Assembly (NCBI GenBank): GCA_017546265.1
Contig: JAFYXG010000015.1
Location: 1-58,205, forward strand
Direction: 5' to 3'
Length of the DNA: 58,205 nt
Source of the DNA: Alphaproteobacteria bacterium
Lineage (GTDB): Bacteria > Pseudomonadota > Alphaproteobacteria > Rs-D84
In this document: positions 9,373 to 17,731 of the stretch, in pieces
Layout: each line of letters opens with the position of its first letter
Numbering within the stretch: position 1 is the stretch's first letter
Translations under genes and position numbers: made by a program
Notes under the pieces: generated by a model
Databases searched by the model: none
The model's input: the letters and a program-made list of their open reading frames with translations, nothing else
Told to the model about the DNA's origin: nothing

Positions 9373-9730
9373 TCCCCACACTCAGGTTATTCAGCAATTC
9401 ATCGATTCGTGCGGCTTTTTCCAGTGTATCATCATATTGGAATTTAATATCAGGCACATATTTTTGATTCATCCGTTTTGCCAATTCGAATCGCACTGTA
9501 CGTGTAATTTCGTCCAGTTTTTTTTGCACAGCCGCAACATCTGCATTTCGTGTGTAGAAAAACAACCGCACGAATTGCAATCCACCGTGTGCCACTGCCC
9601 CAACCAAGGACACCCCCGCAATCAAAGGGTCATCACTATAGTTATCCCGCAAGATTTCTGCGACCAGTGTTTGCACTTTACTGGCGACCCGTTCACCACG
9701 ATTTGAATTACTAAATTGTTTTTTTGGCAT
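9365..9730 (-). CDS. rbfA: Ribosome-binding factor A
   Basis: Cold-shock factor for late 30S maturation, binding 16S rRNA near helix 1. The 121-residue protein has the KH-like fold signature: VASKVQTLVAEILRDNYSDDP at the N-terminus and VPDIKFQYDDTLEKAARIDELL at the end, the usual 'D.S...g.rI..LL' pattern. It starts MPKKQFSNSNRG. It is the first gene of the operon leading to lepA and overlaps the GNAT gene. The divergent 9823 gene is 92 nt away. Confidence 0.9.
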   Translation of the reverse strand: MPKKQFSNSNRGERVASKVQTLVAEILRDNYSDDPLIAGVSLVGAVAHGGLQFVRLFFYTRNADVAAVQKKLDEITRTVRFELAKRMNQKYVPDIKFQYDDTLEKAARIDELLNNLSVGND

Positions 9731-9822
9731 AGTACTCTCTATTGCATGTTAATTTAATTGTAAAATAGTATTTTATAATTTACAATCAAGTAAATTTTTT
9801 ATCATACGGGGGAAAACAAACA

Positions 9823-10398
9823 ATGAAATTTTCAGAATATATACTTCGAAAATCAGAATCACGTGCCTATTCATGGATAGTATTCCTGCTGACAATATGT
9901 GAATCTATTTTTCTTTTCATCCCGCCCGAGGTTTTTATGACACCACCCATTATTGCGAACAAGAAACGTGCCCTGCCGATAACGATTGCGGCATCATTGG
10001 GTTCATTGGTTGGTGGTACCCTGGCCTATATGATAGGTTTATGGTTATACGATTCTGTTGGCATATGGTTGATTGAAACCTTTTCCAATCCGGAACTGAT
10101 TGACAGCACAATAAAACCAATGTTCAGCAAATATGGAATTTTGATAATTGTACTGACTGCGGTAACCCCAATTCCATATAAATTGTTGGCAATATGGTTG
10201 GGCTTTATCGGCTATCCACTGTGGATATTCCTGGCAGTATCCGCAATATTCAGAACTGGCCGCTTTGCGATTGTCGGCACATTATTGTACTTTTTCCAAG
10301 AACGAGCAAACAAGATTGTCCAGAAATACTTTTGGCCACTAACAATTGCAGCAATAATTGCCGCCGGCTTGGGCATATTTCTGATTGGTTTATTCTGA
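9823..10398 (+). CDS. DedA/VTT-family membrane protein (YqaA-like)
   Basis: 191-residue inner-membrane protein of the SNARE-associated (VTT) family, members of which act in lipid scrambling or membrane homeostasis. Evidence is the loop ESIFLFIPPEVFMTPPIIANKKRA, which matches the YqaA branch, glycine-rich helices (SLGSLVGGTLAYMIG), the re-entrant VTPIPYKLLAIWLGFIG motif and FRTGRFAIVG near 150. Five or six hydrophobic segments are visible. A GGGGG site precedes the ATG. It is divergent from rbfA and convergent with the OMP gene. Confidence 0.8.
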   Translation: MKFSEYILRKSESRAYSWIVFLLTICESIFLFIPPEVFMTPPIIANKKRALPITIAASLGSLVGGTLAYMIGLWLYDSVGIWLIETFSNPELIDSTIKPMFSKYGILIIVLTAVTPIPYKLLAIWLGFIGYPLWIFLAVSAIFRTGRFAIVGTLLYFFQERANKIVQKYFWPLTIAAIIAAGLGIFLIGLF

Positions 10399-10400
10399 AC

Positions 10401-10427
10401 AAAAATACCCCCGAAAAATCGGGGGTC
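10401..10427 (-). terminator. Terminator for the 10448 OMP gene
   Basis: Stem ACCCCCGA (10407-10414) and TCGGGGGT (10419-10426), 4-nt loop. The minus strand continues into ATTTTTG (U-rich). It lies between convergent genes; the plus strand has no U run, so it mainly serves the minus-strand gene. Confidence 0.8.
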
Positions 10428-10447
10428 AATACTTACATTAAATCAAA

Positions 10448-11224
10448 TCAGAAATCGATACCAAACTTAACACCGAATCCAAATCCATCGGCCATTTCCC
10501 AGTCGCCCTCTGCGACATGTTCCATTTCCTTGGTAATATAGGCACCAACAAATTTGGTTTCATCGATATTAAAGTTCGCACCGAACATAAAGTCCCACGA
10601 CCCCATATTCATCTTCCACAAATCCCCATCAACCCATGCGGTATATTCTGCCCCCGCCACCAGGTTCACAGAATCGTTCAGCACGAACTGCCCATCCAGA
10701 CCAAATCGCATTGTATGAATTCCTTTATCGTTCCAGTTAAACGATTCGGAATTCAGATAGTCAAACATCACATGACCTGCGATTGTAAATCCTTCACCGA
10801 CATAACCACCACGAACACCGACTGTCCAGTTATAAAGGGTCGTATCTTTATCCATAAATTCTGCATGGTCACCCCATAGCGGCATCATCTCATAACCGGC
10901 CAATACATCAGCCTTCCATGCCCCCTGGTCCATCACACGCCAATTTATTCCCAACGACAAAGTATTCCATGACATAGAATCGAACCAATCGGCCTGTCCA
11001 GCAGTTGTACCAACCACAACCGCCAAATCATCTGAAATTCCATATGCAAATTCTTCGCCCAGCAAAACTTCATCAACTGCCTTTGTGTGGGATTCCACCC
11101 CAGTTATACTATAAAACCGACCTTCGCCCGGGCGATATAATGGATTACCATCAATAATGTTTGCCGCGTTTGCACCTGACATTGCCAATACAGCCATCAA
11201 AGAAGTCAAAGCCAATTTTTTCAT
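10448..11224 (-). CDS. Exported outer-membrane beta-barrel-like protein (paralogue 2)
   Basis: 258 residues with a signal peptide (MKKLALTSLMAVLAMSGANA), then alternating strands rich in Trp/Tyr and Gly, ending FGFGVKFGIDF with a terminal Phe. It is paralogous to the protein at 2500-3246. Shared features are the ANIIDGNP-like start, the YGISDDLAVVVGTT block, LYNWTVGVRGGYVG, and the FDF or WDFMFG strands near the end. It is likely outer-membrane and the function is unknown. Duplication and divergence within 8 kb suggests surface-antigen diversification. Confidence 0.7.
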   Translation of the reverse strand: MKKLALTSLMAVLAMSGANAANIIDGNPLYRPGEGRFYSITGVESHTKAVDEVLLGEEFAYGISDDLAVVVGTTAGQADWFDSMSWNTLSLGINWRVMDQGAWKADVLAGYEMMPLWGDHAEFMDKDTTLYNWTVGVRGGYVGEGFTIAGHVMFDYLNSESFNWNDKGIHTMRFGLDGQFVLNDSVNLVAGAEYTAWVDGDLWKMNMGSWDFMFGANFNIDETKFVGAYITKEMEHVAEGDWEMADGFGFGVKFGIDF

Positions 11225-11536
11225 ATTTTATCCTTTCGTTTTTGTTAACCAAACCGGAATCACCTGTCCAGTTAGTACAATTGTATCAGGCATAAAAACC
11301 CATCATCAACCGTAAAGATTTTTGCAAACCGTCCCTAATTATGATACGCTTTGCACACGAAACGAATCGGAATTCAGCAGATTTCGGAATTCAAAGCCCT
11401 GCTACACGGGCTTTTTATTTAATTTGTTATAATTCGTTATATTTTTTAACAATTATCAAATATAACATACTGACGTTTTTTTTATTTTGGATTAAAAATA
11501 TTTTTTTATAAAAACCGCAGCATGCAAAAACAGAAC
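11225..11536. other. Intergenic region, 312 nt, no gene
   Basis: AT-rich stretch between the OMP and mltG (both minus). It contains a plus-strand terminator-like hairpin (11392-11418) and a palindrome ACAATTGT near 11278, possibly part of the OMP promoter or operator. The part from 11420 to 11536 is nearly all A/T with no convincing coding frame. Confidence 0.6.
11346..11419 (+). ncRNA. Candidate small RNA (weak)
   Basis: On the plus strand a TATGAT box (11340-11345) is followed by about 70 nt holding two potential hairpins. One uses two GAATTC copies, 11 nt apart, in the segment TCGGAATTCA repeated twice. The second, AAAGCCC/GGGCTTT, is followed by a T run. This fits a short transcript, but the -35 is poor and no known RNA family is recognised. 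It may be only an orphan terminator. Confidence 0.25.
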
Positions 11537-12544
11537 CTATTTATTCTTTATCTTACGCCAGTCTGCATGATTTTTTTTATGTGTTTCATAATCCTTGGCA
11601 AATCGGTGTCCACCGCGACCATCTGCCACAAAGAACAAATAATTCGTATCAGCAGGCTTTAACACGGCCCGAATCGCACTTTGTCCAACATTGGCGATTG
11701 GTGCTGGGGGTAATCCACTGTTCTTGTATGTATTATATGGACTATCAATTTTCAGGTGTCCCCGCAACAGCGGTTTTCCTTGCATATCCCCTAATTTATC
11801 AGTCAAAGCATAAACTACGGTTGGATCGGCCTGCAGACGCATCCCCTTATTCAGCCTATTCAAGTAAACACTGGCAACGATTGGCATTTCTTTTACCTGT
11901 GGTGTTTCCTTTTGCACAATAGAAGCCAGTGTTATCACATCGTTCCAGTTTTTCAACGGTCTAGGCAATCTTCGATTAGATTTTTCCCAAGAATCTTTAA
12001 CGGATTGCATTTTTTTACGTGCCAAATCCAACACAGCCAAGCGATTCATTCCACGTGCAACGGTATAGGTATCTGGGAACACCTGCCCATCTTTTAAGTT
12101 GCACACAGCCGCATTATTTCCCGGCTTACATTCAACAGCCCCAGTCAAAGCGGACGATGTCAGCAACAGATTCTTAATTTGTTTTATTGTCAATCCTTCT
12201 GGGATAACAATTGTTGTAGATGCCACATTACCATCTGCGAACATACCTGCGATACGCCACATACTGGCGGACACAGGGATATCATATTGCCCACTTTGAA
12301 TTTTTCCACCATTAAATCTCACAGCCATTTTAAACACCTGCTGCGAATCGATAAGTTTATTTTCTTCCAATCGTCTTGCCACCCCTGTCACGGTATCACC
12401 AGGCAGAACATCAAACACAACATCCTTGGATACAGTTGAGTGAATTCCAAACATATACAACATCGCACACAGCACCAAGACAACTGGCACACCAATCATT
12501 TGCAGAACGATACGCTTTGGGAAAAATCTTTTTCTTCTGACCAT
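11537..12544 (-). CDS. mltG: Endolytic transglycosylase MltG (YceG-like)
   Basis: Cleaves nascent glycan strands of peptidoglycan and may set chain length, anchored in the inner membrane. One N-terminal helix (about 13-33, IVLQMIGVPVVLVLCAMLYMF) is followed by a LysM-like part (LPGDTVTGVARRLEENKL) and the YceG domain. The core motif reads ASIVQKETPQ; the usual form is ASIVEKET, so the first Glu is Gln, while the Glu expected to be catalytic by alignment with Slt-type ARQES is retained. Other conserved blocks are LNRLNKGMRLQADPTVVY and SPYNTYKNSGLPPAPIANVG. 335 residues, typical. It lies downstream of the kinase gene rather than fabF. Confidence 0.93.
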   Translation of the reverse strand: MVRRKRFFPKRIVLQMIGVPVVLVLCAMLYMFGIHSTVSKDVVFDVLPGDTVTGVARRLEENKLIDSQQVFKMAVRFNGGKIQSGQYDIPVSASMWRIAGMFADGNVASTTIVIPEGLTIKQIKNLLLTSSALTGAVECKPGNNAAVCNLKDGQVFPDTYTVARGMNRLAVLDLARKKMQSVKDSWEKSNRRLPRPLKNWNDVITLASIVQKETPQVKEMPIVASVYLNRLNKGMRLQADPTVVYALTDKLGDMQGKPLLRGHLKIDSPYNTYKNSGLPPAPIANVGQSAIRAVLKPADTNYLFFVADGRGGHRFAKDYETHKKNHADWRKIKNK

Positions 12545-12598
12545 GACTATTAAATTATTACAGATAAAAATGTCTTTGTAAACACCAGCAGGACATAT

Positions 12599-13579
12599 TT
12601 AATCTTTTTGATAAAAACTTGCAAGAACCAGTGCAGCAGAATTGACGTTCTGTCCTTTTTTGGTTTTCATATCTGACGCGGCCAAGATAAGAAACTTTTT
12701 TGCAATTTCACAATTATCATGAATTTTTTTCTTTAAACGCTCATTATCAAAGTCCTTTTGCATTTCCGCCTGGAACCACCGCATAAAAAGCACCAAATTA
12801 TAAATATCATGATTAAAATTCCATTTTAAATCAGGGTTTGTTGTACGAGGCAACTTATTAACCTTGTTCCAAATTTTTGCAGATCCTATCTGACAATACA
12901 GCCCCCAGATTTTTGGTCTCCACCCTGCCAATTCAAAGTCAATTATATACAATCTTTTATTTTTCATATCGATCATGATATTCTTTTGATGCAGGTCATT
13001 ATGTCCAAACACCGCCTCTTGATTATCTGGCAAATCCCGTAAAAATTCATAAATCTCGGTCAACGTAATTTTATCATCATGTGCGATAAAGTCCACCCCA
13101 CGAGTGTCCAAAAACTTTTGAAACTCTGCCAGATTTTCGACCTCTAAAAAACACAACGAATTATTTGGCACAGCATATTGCTGAACATGTCGCAGTTCAG
13201 ACATATCATTTATAAATTCTGCGACCGCCGCATCTATCCAATCCCTGTTTTTCGCCAACCAGTCTTTTGGCACATCACGCAGCAAAACGGCATCAACAAA
13301 CTCTTCCCTGACTTTGCCGTGACTAATAAAGGTCTTTGGCACAAAATACGCAGGATTATTTTTCTGTCTGATTTCATCGGCAATTTTCTTGGCCCGCACA
13401 TTTTTATCGAACCACTTTTGATGATTTTTTGCGTAAACACCATTTGGGTTCACCGTTTTTTCCGCGACAAGCATATCACTGGCCACACGTTTTGACACAG
13501 TTGTTCCCCGACCAAACAAGGGCTCTTTTTTACTTTTGTTTTGCTTTACCATCACAAAATCGATTGAATCTGCACTCAT
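12599..13579 (-). CDS. APH/choline-kinase-like phosphotransferase
   Basis: 326 residues with the aminoglycoside-phosphotransferase/choline-kinase active site: VFGHNDLHQKNIMID (HxD...N catalytic loop) followed by LYIIDFELAG (metal-binding DFE in place of DFG). No signal peptide. The substrate is unknown; sugars, cholines and small metabolites are all possible for this superfamily. It starts 12 nt after the AMP-ligase gene, strongly implying a shared operon and perhaps a two-step pathway. An antibiotic-resistance function should not be inferred. Confidence 0.78.
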   Translation of the reverse strand: MSADSIDFVMVKQNKSKKEPLFGRGTTVSKRVASDMLVAEKTVNPNGVYAKNHQKWFDKNVRAKKIADEIRQKNNPAYFVPKTFISHGKVREEFVDAVLLRDVPKDWLAKNRDWIDAAVAEFINDMSELRHVQQYAVPNNSLCFLEVENLAEFQKFLDTRGVDFIAHDDKITLTEIYEFLRDLPDNQEAVFGHNDLHQKNIMIDMKNKRLYIIDFELAGWRPKIWGLYCQIGSAKIWNKVNKLPRTTNPDLKWNFNHDIYNLVLFMRWFQAEMQKDFDNERLKKKIHDNCEIAKKFLILAASDMKTKKGQNVNSAALVLASFYQKD

Positions 13580-13591
13580 ATCCTATATCTT

Positions 13592-15277
13592 TTATTCTTC
13601 ATCCTTACCCAAACCAATTGTACTTTTAATCGGCTCTACAATTGTTTCCTTAGCACTGTCCAGTGTTCTTATCAACGCCCTGCGAATTTTTCCACTGATT
13701 GTCATAGGCAGCGTATCAACAAATTCAATGACACGTGGACATTTATAGTGTGCTGCACGCGACCGTGCATGGTCCTGCAATTGCCGCACCAATGCATCTG
13801 TCTGCTGGAAATACTTATTCAAAACGATTGTTGCCTTAACGGCCTGACCACGTGCCGCATCTGGCACACCTGTAACGGCGACTTCACGCACAGCTGGATG
13901 TTCCAACAACACCGATTCGACCTCAAACGGACTGACACGATAACCGCTGCTTTTAATCAAATCGTCATTGCGTCCCACAAACCAAAAGTATCCATCTGCA
14001 TCTCGATATGCCATATCACCTGTATGATAGATTCCATCACGATAAACGGCTGTGGTTTGCTTTTCGTTATTATGATATCCCTGGAACAATCCGCACGGTT
14101 TTCCATCCTTGACCGCGACACAAATTTCTCCAACGGTATTAGCATCAGTTATCACACGTCCCCGTTCATCCATCAGTTGCACATTCCATCCTGCGGCAGG
14201 CATTCCCATTGCCCCTGGCCGCGGTTCGACCCACTGATTTGTAAAAACCATAACAGCGGTTTCGGTCTGTCCAAATCCTTCGTGTAATTTCACCCCTGTA
14301 TATTCCAGGAATCTTTCAAAGACCTCTGGATTCAGTGCTTCACCTGCGACATCTGCCTTTTTCAACGCGGACAAATCATATTTTGCCATATCTGCCTGAA
14401 TCATCATCTTGTATGCCGTGGGCGGTGCACAGAACGAAGTTATTTTATTTTCACTGATTGCGGATAACAAATCACGTGCGGTAAATACGCGTGAAAAATC
14501 AAAAACGAATACGGTTGCCCCGGCCAACCATTGACCATACATTTTTCCCCACGAACACTTTGCCCATCCCGATTCGGACAAAGTAAAATGAATATCACCC
14601 GGCACCAACCTTTGCCAGAACACAGCAGTATTTATATGCCCCAGCGGATATGTAAAATTATGAGCCACCATTTTTGGCATATCGGTTGTACCACTGGTAA
14701 AGTAAACAACCATCGTATCAGAATTTTCATTTGGCACACGTTCCAACGTGGTCGAACAAGAATGACACGCATCAGCAATTTCTGCACAGTCAATAAAAGT
14801 AAAAATATCATCATCACCAATTGCAGATTTAATTTCACTGACGATATTGCCATCATCAAACGCGATAACTGCGGCAACCCCTGCTGCATCCAGTCTATAT
14901 TTAATATCCTTGGCCTTTAATTGGTTTGTTGACGGTATGGGAATAACTCCGATTTTATGCATAGCCATCATTAAAATCCAGTATTCCCACCGCCGCCGCA
15001 TAAACAGCAAAACGGTATCACCCTTTTTCAGCCCCTTACTGGTCAGATAATTTGCCACAGCATTTGACCACAGGGACAGCATTTCAAAAGTAACAGATTT
15101 TTTTTCCCCCGAATCGTTCATCCATAAAATGGCCACCCTGTCTGGTGTATCACTTGCAATCACATCAACCACATCGTATGCAAAGTTAAACTTATCTGGC
15201 ACGATTGGCATTGCGTTTTGGCGATAATCATCATAACTATCAAACTCACTTTTCGCCAAGAATCGTTTTGCGAACAT
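13592..15277 (-). CDS. AMP-forming acyl-CoA synthetase-like ligase
   Basis: 561-residue member of the ANL superfamily, closest by eye to medium-chain acyl-CoA or acetyl-CoA synthetases of gut anaerobes. Core motifs are YFTSGTTDMPKMVAHN (P-loop, A3), GFGQTETAV (A5), YHTGDMAYRDADGYFWFVGR (A7/A8) and PMTISGKIRR with the catalytic C-terminal Lys (A10). It activates a carboxylate with ATP to acyl-AMP and then the CoA thioester; the substrate is not readable. It starts behind AAGGAA and is the first gene of the unit with the APH-like kinase. The sequence style resembles Firmicutes/Bacteroidetes homologues, so transfer is possible but unproven. Confidence 0.85.
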   Translation of the reverse strand: MFAKRFLAKSEFDSYDDYRQNAMPIVPDKFNFAYDVVDVIASDTPDRVAILWMNDSGEKKSVTFEMLSLWSNAVANYLTSKGLKKGDTVLLFMRRRWEYWILMMAMHKIGVIPIPSTNQLKAKDIKYRLDAAGVAAVIAFDDGNIVSEIKSAIGDDDIFTFIDCAEIADACHSCSTTLERVPNENSDTMVVYFTSGTTDMPKMVAHNFTYPLGHINTAVFWQRLVPGDIHFTLSESGWAKCSWGKMYGQWLAGATVFVFDFSRVFTARDLLSAISENKITSFCAPPTAYKMMIQADMAKYDLSALKKADVAGEALNPEVFERFLEYTGVKLHEGFGQTETAVMVFTNQWVEPRPGAMGMPAAGWNVQLMDERGRVITDANTVGEICVAVKDGKPCGLFQGYHNNEKQTTAVYRDGIYHTGDMAYRDADGYFWFVGRNDDLIKSSGYRVSPFEVESVLLEHPAVREVAVTGVPDAARGQAVKATIVLNKYFQQTDALVRQLQDHARSRAAHYKCPRVIEFVDTLPMTISGKIRRALIRTLDSAKETIVEPIKSTIGLGKDEE

Positions 15278-15414
15278 ATACTTCCTTTTTTATATAAAAT
15301 AAATATGGCATAAAATCGTAAAAAAACAAGCCTACTAATCAGATTTTTCTTTTGATTGACAAAATTATTATTTTTACTAGACTTTTCTTCAAACATAAAA
15401 ACACAGGTAAAAAC

Positions 15415-15684
15415 ATGCCATTTACACAAGCAAACAGGACAAACACAGCCCAGGAAAACATCTGTAACGGTTGCAACGAACGCTGTAAACTGGGTTATCA
15501 TCAACAGAACAACAGCACCCACTCGGAATTTTTACCAACGATTGGTGGCCTCATAATTACAAACTACATAGACAAGCAGAACAGACGTATACGCACTGCA
15601 TCGAAATATTACTGCGAAGATGCGATAAAATTGGCACGTCAGATTTCACATTTATGCGACAACTATCGCACCCGTCAAAAATAA
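15415..15684 (+). CDS. Small Cys-motif protein (89 aa)
   Basis: Not recognised. The start at the MPFTQANRTNT ATG (15415) is preferred over an upstream ATG at 15352 because an AGG site lies 7 nt before it. The motif CNGCNERC at about residues 18-25 plus two later cysteines (YYCEDA, HLCDN) suggests a zinc or iron site. No signal peptide. It lies just upstream of tRNA-Pro, 47 nt away, on the same strand, and divergent from the ligase gene. The function is unknown. Confidence 0.5.
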   Translation: MPFTQANRTNTAQENICNGCNERCKLGYHQQNNSTHSEFLPTIGGLIITNYIDKQNRRIRTASKYYCEDAIKLARQISHLCDNYRTRQK

Positions 15685-15731
15685 ACGATTGCATTTTTTT
15701 ACAAAAGGTCGCATAATCACAAACACACAAT

Positions 15732-15808
<77 letters not shown>

Positions 15809-15818
15809 TAAAATTTTC

Positions 15819-15842
15819 AAACCACCATTTGGTGGTTTTTGT
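15819..15842 (+). terminator. Terminator of tRNA-Pro
   Basis: ACCACC (15821-15826) and GGTGGT (15831-15836) with a 4-nt loop, followed by TTTTTG on the plus strand. It sits 12 nt after the tRNA CCA end. Confidence 0.85.
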
Positions 15843-15970
15843 ATTATAGTTGCCATACAGAATCGATACCAGGAATGAAAAAGCGACAGACACCGGGTGC
15901 AGACAACAGACACTACACACTCAAATTCTGCCCCACAAAAACAGCACCCCATTTAAGAAAAACATACGAT

Positions 15971-15993
15971 TAAAAATCCCCCAAACGGGGGAT
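15971..15993 (-). terminator. Terminator after the first coiled-coil gene
   Basis: ATCCCCC (15976-15982) and GGGGGAT (15987-15993), 4-nt loop AAAC, with a U run on the minus strand. It directly follows the stop of the 15999 gene. Confidence 0.85.
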
Positions 15994-15998
15994 AAATT

Positions 15999-17543
15999 TT
16001 ATTGCACCCAGATACTTGCAGATGCACTGGTATCACCCTGACCGCCCATTGGAATCACACCATACAGTCCCGATGTCTTGGCCACTGTAACTGCACCCGC
16101 CTCAATCATCCCCGTTGCAATAGTACCCGTTGTAATATTACCAGACGAATCTGTAATCACCGCCTTATTTGCCGCACCTGACCCCTGTGCAGTTGCAACC
16201 TTACCTGCCAACGCATCTGTCAAACCACTGATTTTCGATTGTGCAATCGCCGCATCATTTGCAACATCTGCATTTGATATTGTGCTTTTCGATGCCAACG
16301 CCCCCGATGGAATTGTTGGTTTATTGGCCAAATCATTATACGAACCACTGGTTGCAACCTTTGCCAAATCACCAGAATTTGCCTTTGCTGCAATTGTCGC
16401 CGCATAACCATCATATGTCGTAACCTTACCTGCTGTAATACCTGAATTAACAGCATTCAACTGTGTCGCGGTCAGGCTCGCCTGTTTACCTGCCAACGCA
16501 TTATCAGCAGCGGTTTTATTATCTTTAACAGTCTTTGTCAAATCCGCCAAATCTGCCGCTAAATCACCAATCGAAGTATTTGCTTCATCAATCAACTTAG
16601 TAGTATAATCAAAAGATGGTGCAACAATTGTCCGTTCAGCCTCAACGGGCACATCATTCACAATAATCTTTTTTGAAACATCACCCGCATTATTGGCATT
16701 AAACGAAACAATTTCCGTATCATCCGCCAACAGTGTCAATTTCCCAGACTTAATATCCGCCGCATTGGCCTTACCTGCCAACGCATCTGTCAAACCACTG
16801 ATTTTCGATTGTGCAATCGCCGCATCATCTGCAACATCTGTATTTGATATTTTGCTTTTCGATGCCAACGCCCCCGATGGAATCGTTGGTTTATTGCTCA
16901 AATCATTATACGAACCACTGGTTGCAACCTTTGCCAAATCACCAGAATTTGCCTTTGCTGCAATTGTCGCCGCATAACCATCATATGTCGTAACCTTACC
17001 TGCTGTAATACCTGAATTAACCGCACTCAACTGTGCAGTGCTCAGGCTCGCCTGTTTACCTGCCAAAGCAGTATTCATCTGTGATGTAGTTGAATAACTG
17101 GCCAATGCGGTAGTCAACTTACCATCAGAATATGTTTTTGCATCATCCAACGCTTTTGCCGCGGCTGTTTCTGCTGCCGTTGCGGCTGCCGCTGCCGCCG
17201 CCTGGGCTGCATCTGCTGCACTTTTCGCCGCCACAGCCTTAGAATCTGCGGTCTCCGCACTGGATTTTGCAGATACAGCATATGCACCAGCTGCTGCCGC
17301 ATGTGCTTCGGCTGCGATTGCAGCCGCACCTGCCTTGTTCACAGCACGATTTACATAGGTAACGCCAGCAATTCCGGCAATCTTACCGTCCTCAGTCTTA
17401 GGATCAGTTGGGGACAATTCCGTAAAAACCGAATGGGCTGTTCCAATATCAGAATTACCTGCCTCTGGTGCATTTGCCCACGCACCACAAACCGTCAACA
17501 TCGCCAAAATCGACACAGTAAAAACAAACTTTGTGTTTTTCAT
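15999..17543 (-). CDS. Exported Ala-rich repeat protein, member 1 of tandem family
   Basis: 514 residues starting MKNTKFVFTVSILAML (ATG at 17541-17543, site GGGGGA). It has a signal peptide, a YVNRAVNKAG motif, an Ala-rich coiled-coil block, then two near-identical modules 570 nt apart (16199-16490 and 16769-17060) containing VATSGSYNDLSNKP-IPS. This resembles phage tail-fibre repeat segments, but no phage genes are near. The C-terminus is IPMGGQGDTSASASIWVQ. It lacks a YadA-type anchor or any membrane segment. It is downstream-most of six co-oriented paralogues. Role unknown; a surface or periplasmic filament is plausible. Confidence 0.7.
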   Translation of the reverse strand: MKNTKFVFTVSILAMLTVCGAWANAPEAGNSDIGTAHSVFTELSPTDPKTEDGKIAGIAGVTYVNRAVNKAGAAAIAAEAHAAAAGAYAVSAKSSAETADSKAVAAKSAADAAQAAAAAAATAAETAAAKALDDAKTYSDGKLTTALASYSTTSQMNTALAGKQASLSTAQLSAVNSGITAGKVTTYDGYAATIAAKANSGDLAKVATSGSYNDLSNKPTIPSGALASKSKISNTDVADDAAIAQSKISGLTDALAGKANAADIKSGKLTLLADDTEIVSFNANNAGDVSKKIIVNDVPVEAERTIVAPSFDYTTKLIDEANTSIGDLAADLADLTKTVKDNKTAADNALAGKQASLTATQLNAVNSGITAGKVTTYDGYAATIAAKANSGDLAKVATSGSYNDLANKPTIPSGALASKSTISNADVANDAAIAQSKISGLTDALAGKVATAQGSGAANKAVITDSSGNITTGTIATGMIEAGAVTVAKTSGLYGVIPMGGQGDTSASASIWVQ

Positions 17544-17688
17544 AATTCCCCCAAGCTTTCTTTCTCTCTCTGTTCTTTGTTGTTGCATTATAACCTAAAT
17601 CGCCCACTCGATACAAGAGTAAATATAACGCATATCGTAAAAATTTTCACAATTTTTATGATACGGCCCTCTTGTAAACAATCTTATC

Positions 17689-17716
17689 CGGATGGGTGGT
17701 TTTCCACCCACCCGGA
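17689..17716 (-). terminator. Strong hairpin after member 2
   Basis: CCGGATGGGTGG (17689-17700) pairs with CCACCCACCCGG (17705-17716) across a TTTT loop; one A-C mismatch. The U run is weak on the minus strand, so it may terminate partially or protect the mRNA 3' end. Confidence 0.6.
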
Positions 17717-17731
17717 CCAAGACCTATGGAA

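Noticed and set aside
12599..13579. Aminoglycoside resistance kinase
   Set aside because: Only the superfamily active site is visible; the genomic context is metabolic (ligase, mltG), not a resistance cassette.
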